Positions 34,570 through 46,498 of a stretch of 64,000 bases of DNA are shown here, in pieces. The translations under genes and the position numbers were made by a program. The notes under the pieces are model-generated. The model was not told where the DNA came from, did not search any database, and saw only the letters and a program-made list of their open reading frames with translations. Numbering within the stretch: the stretch's first letter is position 1; each line of letters starts with the position of its first letter. The DNA is from Scatophagus argus (lineage: Eukaryota > Chordata > Actinopteri > Scatophagidae): contig NC_058494.1 in assembly GCF_020382885.2 (NCBI RefSeq), positions 11,302,001-11,366,000 of the forward strand. Direction: 5' to 3'.

Positions 34570-37500
34570 ACTGTTGCAATAACTAGCAAACTTTATTTGT
34601 CTATTTCAGAAAAAGTAAAACAATAATTACAACAAAGGACCAAATTAACCTCAAAGTAAAAATATAACAAATATAATAACAGATTAAGTGGAAGAACTAA
34701 GAGCGACTTCCAGCAGCCAAACACCAATGGCACTTCTGGGGCCTGTTTCACACAGCATTATTAATGCAGAAAGCTGGATAAGCCAGAACCACATCTGATG
34801 TCTAACAGAGAGCGAAGTACACACACTGTGCACACACACTCAGCGCCACTGCACAGCTAACTCAGTAATCTTGTATGGTGTTACAGGTCCCAGTTATATC
34901 AGGAGACAGCACAATAGCCTGGCCGAATGCAAAATGCATCATTAGAAGGGTAGGAGGAGTCAAAGCTTGGTCCTTTTATCCAGCGAAATAATGACAAAGT
35001 AACTAAAAAATTTCTTTAAACAATACAGCAACCACAAAAATTTAAGTACAGCAGGTTTACTACAAAAAAGGAAACAACAGAAAAGTCAATCACCTCTCAG
35101 TTAACATGGCAAGTAACGTCAAAGCAGCTCACCCCACACCACCCCACAGAAAAGAAAAGCTTAATTTGATTTACAACTTGTACAAACAGATTTGCCCTGC
35201 AAGGTCACCAAAAGCAACTGGAAAGTCAAAAGTGCACCGATACAATGAGTAATCTTCATAATCTGAATTTAACTAAATTCTGTGTCCTCAACAGATGACT
35301 TCATAGATACAGACACACATTACTCCTAGATTAAAATGAACCTTTAATTCATGTCTGTAAAGATGTAATTCTTACTGAACAAACACAAAAGAAAATCCTT
35401 CTCTGTCTACTTGAAATCTTTAAGCACATTCATGTCACATCAGTAATGCAACTTGGAACAGATTCCATGTAAGAAACCTACAATATTAGTCATTAACAAC
35501 AGTATTTACAATACCTAATATGTTACTCTTTTAAACAGAGCAGAGGTTAATGTTACGCAACTGGATATTTTGCATCATTTTTAATAGCCCATGGTAGATC
35601 AAACATATCCCTGGATCTCTGTGTTCCTGACAAGAGAGATGACCAATACCAGAGCTTTAAGCATGTATAATCTATACATAACTGATAGCTAATAGGGCCA
35701 ATAACAGGTATATAACATTTGTATCCTCAAAAGGCAAAGACAAAAGCTACAGTTACAGATAAATAGCTACAGTTGGTTTTGTTTTGTTTTTTTAACAAAA
35801 GCAAGTGAGAACTGCACATAATAGTATTTTATGGCAAGACCACTGAGGACTCTCTCCTTGAACCTGCTCTCTTTGAAGTCATCATGCTGTATTATAGGAC
35901 TTTGGTCCAAAAAACCCAACAAGAATGTGTTAGATGTAACACATTTCTTTACTTTCAAATAAGGTGTCAAAGACAGGTAAGTGCAAAATGCATTTGCGCT
36001 GTAAAGTTCAAACTAATTGATATGGGTAGGGGAACTAAAATGGGCCAGTTTTTTAAAATATAACAAGTTAGCCCTGTTACTTGAGAGACTGGTGATGTAG
36101 CTTGATATGGTTCATTTGATCCGATTATGCTGTAATTCAGCTACTGTATTATGGGGCTGTTGCCCATTTTTACTTTTGGTTAAATGAAACATTTGAGATA
36201 GAAAACGAGCAAAAAAAAAAAAAAAAAAAAAAAAAAATGAACTGTTGTGCGATGAACTGTTGTGTTTCTTTAGATGACAAATAGATTTTGGTTAAACACA
36301 TGTAGGCAATGATACAATAATGCATGCAGAGGCACTGAGTTGAAAGAGTTTGTAGGCCTATATTCTCTGGGCATGCTTACGTTTCGCTCGAAGTCTGCTT
36401 TTTCTATTACACAAAGTTAGTACAGAGCTTCCAAAGTTGGCATTCACTTTTTTCATACAGTTGCATCACCAAATATACTGTACCAATCACTTCATTTACA
36501 GTATATACATAGAATTTCACATAATATGCAGATATGTTGTGAACATTCCATGCAGCATATAAAACCCTCTTTGAATAACACATTGTATGGAAAAAGGGGG
36601 TTAAATTTAACTATCCTCCTCTTACATTTGTTTGTCCTTTAGATGGTAAGTGGCAGTGGAAGCCCAGAAAAAATAATGGGTCACTGTAAAGGATGTTCAC
36701 ATTTTGAAATCATTACACATGCCCACCAAAGCACGGGCTTAGTATTACCAAGCAGCACCGGCAAAGCAAGGGTGTCAAAAGCAAAGCACATACTCAAGTC
36801 GGCTTGATGCACGTTCCCTTTCTCCTCAAATCAAACTCTGACTTTTCATTTCTGAAAAGCCCTCCACTGGGCACAAAGAGCAGTCAGTGCTTAAAAACTC
36901 CCCAAAATGGCCTTGTTCCTACATATGACATTAAAGTGATTTGCTGATTTGATAAAACTGGATCACATTTATGTCACATGAGACATCCAGCATAGTTTCA
37001 GGCAAAAAAAAAATGTTTCTACTTTTTTGTTGTACTGACCTCTCAGTAAACTTGAGTAAGATATATGCAGACAGAAACTTCAACAAATTTAATTTTCAAC
37101 TGTCATGCTAAAACCGCGAGTGCAGATATAACAACAGCTTAACCTACAACATTACCACTAATATGCAAATCCTTCAAGGTTTCTGATGTGTAAACATTCC
37201 AAGGGTTAAGTAGACTGGTACTGTACATACAACAGTTTCGATAGTATCTGTGGAGGTATAAAATGTGGCTGTTCGGCAAATAAGCAGGAACAGAAATGTA
37301 CAACAACATCCCTGCGTTTGGAGTGTGAGCCAGGTAGAGTCGGGGAGACCTGAGGTGTAAACGTTCTCTGATTGTACTGATCTTGCATCTGCTGTATTAT
37401 TGGATTTGGGATGGACAGGATGGGTGCAATCTGATCCACAGGCCAGTTTGGACGGCTCAGGAAACAGTTTCTAAGCAGTTCTATCATGAGGGTAATTGGC

Positions 37501-38137
37501 TGTCTTTGTAGTGTGTGTTACACTAATGTATTGGATCTAATGTGCTTCTCTAGTTTGTGTCATTGATTTTATTCCTAATTTAATACATATGGCCATTTTA
37601 CAGGTGAAAAAAATGACAGTATTTATCAGTCGTTCATTTGCGCACATTGTCAAAACTAATAAACACCAATGGCTCTGTGGTGTTAAGGCAACTACATAGT
37701 TCAATAGCTTGAAAGGAATCAGCTTATCTGATTGAAGAAAACATGACTAAGGAAACACTACCAATAATTTATTCATATAACAAGAAACTGTTGGTCAACA
37801 AAAAATAATTACGGATGCTCTTTCATTTGATTAGACATCACAGCTGGTTGTTATAAAATATGAGACATGTGGCTGGTCAGACTCACAGGAAGAGGAAATT
37901 AGCCACGTCGGGGTGGCTGAGCCTACAGCTGTCTCGATGGCATTAGTGACACTGATGAACACTTCTGGAGTGATTGGTGTGTGTCCAGGAATATGGCAAA
38001 TCATGGGATATGGCTAGAGAACTTGAATCTCTGGGCACTGGTGTTTGGAGGTCTGGCTAGTCTCGTTGAGCTACTAAGACATTGGGGTTGGGTGAATAAG
38101 CAAAGCAAGGCATGGGGGAAGACAACTCAAGGTCCCT
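34570..38137 (-). other. pitpnc1: pitpnc1 3' untranslated region (inferred)
   Basis: From the stop codon at 38138 to the poly(A) signal at 34597 I see no splice-supported coding exon, so the stretch is best read as a long 3'UTR of about 3.5 kb. It contains a 27-base A run on the plus strand at 36211-36237 (U run in the transcript). A 93-codon minus ORF at 37487-37206 has no recognisable family. Confidence 0.55.
34592..34597 (-). terminator. pitpnc1: Poly(A) signal of pitpnc1
   Basis: The minus strand reads ACAAATAAAGTTTG. It faces the copy B signal at 34077, so the two transcripts converge with about 0.5 kb between signals. Confidence 0.5.
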
Positions 38138-41100
38138 CTACTGCTCATCCATCTCTGTAAGATCGGAGTTGGAGGAGGGTGGTGTGGATGACTGAAGGTG
38201 GTTTGAAACGGGCAGGGGGCTGAGGTTAGAGCCCTGGGGGACACCACTTGGGACGGGGTCAGGAAGGGTCAGGGTTTCTGGGGCAGACTTCTTGCGAGGT
38301 CGGTCCTTGGGAACAGAGAGGGACTCGGGCGCATCAGTGCACATAGGGGTGGAGGGGGCGCTGGCAGGGCCAGTGAGGGCACAAGAGGACAGGGGTGTCT
38401 CACTGATGGAAATCGACGGGGGAATTATCCCAATCTTCTGGTTGGTGGCCTCCTGGATGGTGCGCTCAAACTCTCTCACCTCATCCATTGTCATGTCTAG
38501 ATTTGGAAAAGATCAATTTAGAAGGTAAATTTTTTTACTCTTTGCGGACATTATCAAAAGAAAAAGGCTGAACTCTTTCATTATTAGAGCCACAGGCACA
38601 CCCGGAAAAACACACTCAAAAGTCAAACATTCAAAAACAATATTTTTAATCAACTAACATTGTATTCTTTTTATAGCCTCATTTATAGCCAACACTCATT
38701 TGTGTTGCATTATAATTCCTAGATACTTTTTAAAACCTTTAGGGAACGTTGGCAGACTTGAATTATTAACCTCTTTACATATTCAAAAGGTCATGTATGC
38801 ATCGTCTGACTCAATGTAGGACAAAATGAGTGGATGTAAGTGGACATTATATGGAACCGTGACAAGTTCATTCAAAGACACCAAATATGAGACAGAGAAG
38901 GGGCAATGAAGTAAATAAACAATGAAAAGGCACATACGCTTGCTTTGTCATGGATCTCTATGTCATCCAGTGAAGATGGGTTTGTTGTGGAATGCTCTTG
39001 CTGCTCATGGCAATTTACGACTTTAATGTTGGTTTTCTCATGCATTTGTTTCTCGTAATCCCGCACATCATCCAAAGTCATATCTGGAAGAAGGGGGGGA
39101 GGGATGGAACCAGGGTCGAAATGTTGGTAATTCCTCTACAGTGGCACTCCAGACAGGTGGGAAAGGGGAGGGTTAGGTGGTAAAGGTGCATTCGGAGTGA
39201 GTATAGCGTTTTTAATGGATAATTAGAGCTTTTTAAAGTTAAAAGCTTTAGAGATCAAAGTGTCAGCTTCCCATGAACCACAGTTTATAGGAAACAGTCA
39301 GATCCAAGCAGGTACAAGGGAGAAAATGAAGCAGAAGGTGAAAGGTGTTTCAAGATTAAGCAAAGCTTTGAATAATCCACACCAAAAGAAGTTGGATCAC
39401 TGGAAGCACAAGTAAGTAATGCGCAGAATGGTTCTTATTCTCTGAGCAAAATCATTCTGCAAAATGTGAAAAGATTTCAAGTATTTCAAGCATCCGGAGT
39501 GGTGGTTTAAAGGTTAGTGGTCATAGACAGGAGAGGGGAGAAATGTGTTTCATAGCAAAGGTAATGGGTTTGTTATCTTTAGTTCCTGCTACTATAAAAA
39601 AAAAAAAAAAAAAAAAAAAATCAACAGCTGAGGGTGAACAAATGTGTTGCAGCCACTTATGGCTGCAAACAGGGCTGTCACTCAAACAGGCAGAGGTAAC
39701 TTTCATGTTTCAGTATGTGCATCATTCTTCATTAATGTAAACGTCCAGTTATTCCTTTATGTAATTGCAATTTGTTGCCAACAAACGTTGTTGGCTGTTT
39801 ATGCGTATGTTTATGCATACAAAAAGATCTGTGCATTTTTATTTCTATTGTATATTTGGTTTTAATATGAAAATAGTACCAAGTAGAGTTAAAGTGAGTC
39901 TAACAAAATTATAACATTTACCACAAATTACTCCAGTGTCTACTGTTGACTCTTGATAAACCAATGAATGTCTCCAACATGAAACATGAAAGAGTGTAGC
40001 TTGTACGTTATTTTTATAGTGCAGGTTCCATTTGAAACAAACACTGACCATGTCTGGACATGACAGGACAGGACAGTGTTAGTGGTGATAGCAAGAGGAG
40101 GATCCATGCTGTGGGAGAATGAGCAGCACTGACAGCACTGACAGGGTTAGATGCAGGTCGAGTGATTTTTCATGCACACTGACTGGTAAATAAACAGTAT
40201 TCACACCGTAATTTGTATAATCAAAGTATCTATGACAGTGGCAACATTTCAAAGAATAATCAGTTATAGTAACATAACTCATCTTTAAAGGCTCATGTGA
40301 CAGCATGTGTACAAAATTGTAAAGACTTGTTACGTTCATCTATGAATACAATTAAGATATTCTATACTCATTTATATAACAAAGTAAATGCTATTGTGTA
40401 GGCGATGCATTCATTATAATTCAGTGTGAGTAATTTGTTGATTACTGAAAGGCTGAAAAGTGCCACTGGCTGTAAATTAGCTGGAGTACATAGACAGCAG
40501 GACTATAGAAAAGCACTGATAGACCTACCGATCCACTCATCCACCCAGGCAAATGCCTGTCTATGCCCAAGCAGCAGCACATCCCGAATCACCTGTAACA
40601 CAACGGAGTGAAAGTGTTACTTAGACAACATCTTTGAATCTTTTAATCATTCTCTGTTGTTAGAAGCAAAACAATCAAAATTCAGCCTGCAGGAATACCA
40701 TTATGAACATTCAGGCCCAGGTCTTTTATTTTCTAATATTTTAATTGGAATTCGAGCTCTGTGGCAAGAGTACTTTCAGCTGCTATCTCATAATAACACC
40801 ATAGAGAGGCACAGCGCCGAACTACATATAATTAACTGTGATGTGATGAGAAATAACCACTCATTTCCACGTTTCAGTAATGTTGAACAAGGCATCCGTT
40901 TTGACAGACTGTTAATTTGTCAAATAATTATTGTCTTTTCCCCTTCAACAAGAAATGAAAAAATTAGTTGTGTCGAGTTGTGTGCTACATTACAATGACA
41001 AACTGGACAAAAAGACTTGGCCAACATTCATCCTATGGTTGACGACTCACCTTGTGTACGAACTGCTCCACGCGGGTCTGCAGACCCCACACCTCAAACT

Positions 41101-41773
41101 TGACAGTGACCAGTTTGTAAGAGCACATGATTGGACTCTGGGTGTCCCTCCAACCCTCCTGAAGGATCCCCCGCGACGTCTTATCCGACTTGAAATATCT
41201 CAAGTCCTGCAATGGGGGGAAATGAACACACACACACACATACACACACATACATTTAATGTTAAAATAATCTAACCAAATCTTCAGGCATCGTTGTTAG
41301 GGAGAGCCTAAATTACATAAGTTGCATGCCTAAGCCTAAGTTGTATGAATGACTGTCAGTATTAAACAACATTTGCGTTGACCAATCTCTTATCAAACTG
41401 CTCTGAGGACAATTACAAGTTCTCACACTTCACAGATGTGCAGCTGCTAGACAAGTGAGACTGAGTTTGTGTTTCAAAGTTTGTGTTTAAGCAAGTGTGT
41501 GGGCTTCAGTAACAATAATAATAATAATAATAATACTAGTGTTAAGTATGCTATCACGGTCCTTGTGAAGATTCTTGTAGGGATAGAAGAAAACATTAGA
41601 ATGAGATTTAGAATTAAATTGGACACAGAAAAAAAAACACAACAAAGAGTAAAATCACAACATGACAGAAACTGAAATCCTACTATCTCATCTAAATCAC
41701 ATTGTTTTACGACTGCATTTCCAGATTTAGTGCTGTACTTACAACACTCCAGTGGTGTTAATACACAGGAGCC

Positions 41774-41814
<41 letters not shown>

Positions 41815-44800
41815 CACAAGCTCACCTCAGACTCTTTATAGTAGCGCTCGGGGATCTCATCGTAGGCGATGTCAACGAAACACACCTCCCTCTCCTGCTC
41901 CTTCAGCTCGTTGTCAAAGATCTGAAAACAAAGAAACAGATCGGTTTGAGCCGGCGCTGACTGCAGCCCCTGCCTGACAGTCCTTGCAAGTAGACATGTG
42001 CCTCAGAAATACGTCTTGTCCAGGTTACATCATCCCTGCCTTACTGCTGGACTCAAAGGCTGGAAATTATTCATGCTGTTACTAACGCTTGTCTGTGTAT
42101 CTTGTCACTCTCTGTCCCTTCATCACTCAGCCGAACACCAAAAACAAATATTGTGCTTTTTCACCCAACCATTAGGTGGTGCCCCGTGCTCATGTTTTCT
42201 ACGTGCTACCGTGACACGACAGTTAGCATTTACTGTGTCATGCAGTATGTCAAGAGCCGACTGTATCAAAAAGCCGGTGCAACCTTCTTATTCTCTTCTT
42301 AGTTTTTATAATTCATATTGTCATTCCTCATTAGTTTTAATGCCATTTTATGTAACTACCACATACAATAAATCACTTTATTTCTTTATCAGTCTATCCA
42401 TAGTGCTGTTAGTTTATAGACTAATAGACACACACCCTGTCTCACATGAGCATCCTTGAAGAGACTCTCACTGCAGTACCTACCATACAGCCTCAAAGAA
42501 AAGTCTGTGCGTGCATTTAAACTGATGTTAAAGAACAATTCCTTCAAGGGATTATTTATCTTCAAATTAATTTAAATCAGACTGCTGGAATATTAAAATG
42601 AATGAAGACAAATTGCCAGAAACCAATAAAGATACATAATAAGCTCCAAATTTTAGCTTATGTTCAAGACTTAAAAATGTCTGAGCCAAACTCACTCTCT
42701 ATGAAGCACACCACTTCTGTATTTTGACACATTGTGGGCTAAATATTGTGGATTGTGAACTTGAAGAGTACAATATGAGTCTGAGGATATCATTCAGCGA
42801 TTCAAATTCTTGGAATCGCAGTATAAAGGGATAGGCAATATGGATATACATCATAATGCCAGTACATTTTCAGTATCATAAATGTATGTGCTTTACCTAT
42901 TTTTTTATATTGGCTAATGCAGCTCACTTTTTTATTTTGTACATATTCAGTCATGCTTTCCCATCTTTCCAAATATGAATCCTCTGCTTGTACACAATCC
43001 CTCTCTCTCACTCCTCCTTTACTTGTCCTCTCCACCTCCCCCTGAGGGTGCATTCTGTCATTTACAGTGTGGAAGAGCACTGCTGACACAATAAGGGTGA
43101 TATGTCATCATGCATGAGCACAGCCAAGCAACGGGAATGGATGCAGAGAGAGGGAGAGAGGCAGAGGACGGTGGGGGCAGTGGGCATGCATGCAGACAAT
43201 GGTAGGGGAAGGAAGGAGCGGGGGGTATATAAATACATGAATGCATTCATTAATTGGAAGAATCCTTGATAGTCTGCTTAATGAGGCATTTCCAAACAAA
43301 ATAACATTTCTTTTTCCAAGGAGTTTTCCTATATTGTTTTAGGAGAAAGGGGAAACAGCAAGTTAGACTTACACAAAAAAAAACACTGACCCCCCCATGA
43401 ATGACAACATGTGTTCCCCAGTGCCAATCAGTAACATGTCATTTTGAAAATGCCAGAATGACAAGATCCAAAAAAGGACATTTACCTTCACACTAACCAC
43501 AGCTCTGTCCCTGCTTCTCCCAAAACAAAAACAACATCTCATAGGGTCACTGCTGAAGTGTCGGTCTGGGTAATCTCAAAGTCAGTGCTATATCCTAATG
43601 CAATGAGCTATTCTACTGCGTATACTAGCATCATTCACTTTTCCAATGTGAACACACCACACACCCCAAACAAAGACAGACAGACAGACAGTGTCTTGGC
43701 AATCTCAGTCCACAGCAGGGCAAAAATGCCCTGCAGCCAGGACCTCTGGAGGCTGATAATCACAGGCTAAACAAAAAATTGGATTGGACTAAACTTCATT
43801 ATCCTCAAAAAAGAAAACCCAAAAAAACAAACCTGTCTTATTCACGGCATGCACAAGAGAGAGATGTTAACTGAGTGAAATGAGGCGGAACGTTTACTTA
43901 AATATAAAGTAACTTATTTATACACACTATATGCTGATGAGGATGCACTGTCTCATAAAAAATGCAGAATAATGAAGAACTTTTGCATCCATAGATGTCA
44001 TATTGGACCTCAGTGTACTGAAGGGACACCTGTGCAGGTGTAGGGCTTGGACAGGACTGCCTTTTGTATTAACAATAAAGTGTCACTAATTTGGCTTTCA
44101 ATGAACTTGTCAGGAGCCTAAAAGCTGGAGACATGTACACAACAGTGATTCAACGGATCATTTTCATGTTTCATGTTTCATGTTTCATGCACCAGTTTAT
44201 TGCTGTGGTGCTAAATGGCTGAAAAGTAGAATATTGCAAAAAAAGAGAGAGAAAGAATGAAACAGATGTGTTTTCTCAGTCTGCCTGTTCAGGGGTCCTT
44301 GGAGAGGTTACAAGAGCAACATGAGCCTCAGGACACACGTTAAAGCTTAATGTGTGAGAGTGTGTGAGGGAGCATGAGTGCCCATGCAATGTGTGCGCCC
44401 GACATCACACGTGTTGTGGAATTCTGCATGTCATGAAATGTTACTGGGGCCTCCATTCAAGGGGTGCATGATGTCCACTCACACAGCCACCCACTCATTT
44501 CCTGTCCATACATACACAATTTCCCTCCCTCACTTGTACAGTCCTTTCCTTCCTTTTCCTTCCTTCCTCCATCTCTGCATCTTTTCCACTGAGAAAGTCC
44601 TTGTTCTTTCTACACCCAGAGTTCAGACACCCTGAGTGGACAGAAGTATGTTATGCCACCAGGATGTACACATGGGAAAACATGACACTTGAGAAGAGAG
44701 AATGTGGTTTTAGAAACAGTTTAAAACAAAGCAGCACACAGCTGCGGTTATGTCATTTCACTGCCTCCTTCATAGCAAAAAACCCTCACGTACTCTTGAT

Positions 44801-44903
44801 GCTGTTATACAATGTCATAAAACATGCAGACCTTGTTTTGTGTTTGCCTTGAGGATGTTACACAAAGTTGTGCAGCTATATCATTGAATCATTTGAGCGA
44901 CTC

Positions 44904-44937
<34 letters not shown>

Positions 44938-46436
44938 TTGATGATGTGTCGCTCTCATATCTCTGCTCATATGCACAAGCACTCCAAACTGTTTGTCATC
45001 TTAACACACAAACAAACACATATTTAGGCAACAGAAACTATGACGAGCTGCATTGGCTGCAGGCCATTCCTGATTTGATGAAAAAATTCTCTGATCTGTT
45101 GCTTATCTTGTCAAACCAAACAACCATCAATCTAAAACATCATTTAATGTTTAATGCATTCTGACAGTCTGTCTGTTTCTTGCTCTTCATTTTATGAGCA
45201 CATGCAGAAACAGCTATGAGACACATCAAGCCACTCATCACATACTCAATCACCAAATTACTGACAATATGAAGCTAAATATGAAGACAGTAAAATTAAT
45301 CTGCTGGCAGTCCACCATGATATATCTGCAGACTACCACACTGTTATACTTCCTCAACGTCCGGGCAGTGGAAGCATTTCATTTGATGACTAATCCCGTT
45401 ATAAAGTGGAGAGTGGAGTAAAATGTAGAGAGAAAAGGAAATGAGTAGGCCAACAGCCCAAATGAAATTAGCTGTCCAAGTGGAGCAGTTTTTGGCAGTC
45501 TCTCAAGGCGCATTGTATAGCTGTTCTGTGAGTTGCCAAATCTGCCCGGATGGTTTTACTCATGTAGCTATCAGAGAGGTCTTGTTTTCAGCCATATGCC
45601 CGCTATGAGATATCTTGTGTTTTAAATTGGCTTGTATTACAGAACAGATTTCTTTATAAAGAGGACAGAAAACAAGCAGAGTTATACTAAGCACAGAGAT
45701 TTGGATGGGAGTTAGAGCCCGACTGATTAATGACCAGGCCTATGGGCTGATGTGATCTGAAGTAGGGATGCATGATATGTTTAATAACATATAAGTTATC
45801 AGTAAGATAACTACTAATTTCACATTTTTTTCATTTTTAAAAAGTGGTCCATGACCTGTAGTTTATATAACCTAAGGGTAAGAAAGTCTTACATGTTTTT
45901 CTGAAACTGCAAAAAACACAGATGACGACATGTTTGTCTCTCCAGTCTACAAGGTGTGGATCTAACCAGGTGCATCAGTTCGATATGATGAGCATGACGA
46001 GAGTGTTGCACTTGTTTTTCTTCCTCTTATTACTCCTTGTCTTTATTTATGCATCGCAAACCAACTTTAAAGGCACACACACAACCTTTTATAATGGAGT
46101 GTGTAGCAGATGTGCTTGTTAAGTCAATGAATGCAAATTGGCTCTATTTGTCAGCTTATATTTTCATTACTGGATGACAGCCAACAGTATAACAGTATAC
46201 ATGTTGTCATTATGGGTCCCTAGTTATAGACTTATGGCAAAAATATTAGTGGACAGCGTATTTGTCAACCAATAAGAAGAAGAATAAGAAACTTCAGATA
46301 TGTTTGAGCTACTCAAAGAAGAAATTATGTAATTTAACACATAAAGTATCAGTAACAGAGGACTTCATCCTTTCCCCCGTACAGACGAACATGCAATACA
46401 TGTCAGAGGACACCACTGAAAACAGACTGACCAAAC

Positions 46437-46498
<62 letters not shown>

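Noticed and set aside
37206..37487. 93-codon minus ORF in the pitpnc1 3'UTR
   Set aside because: No recognisable family and it lies after the last coding exon; could be reconsidered only with conservation data.
41998..42459. 153-codon plus ORF in a pitpnc1 intron
   Set aside because: Antisense to the gene, with no domain, no splice support and composition like its surroundings.
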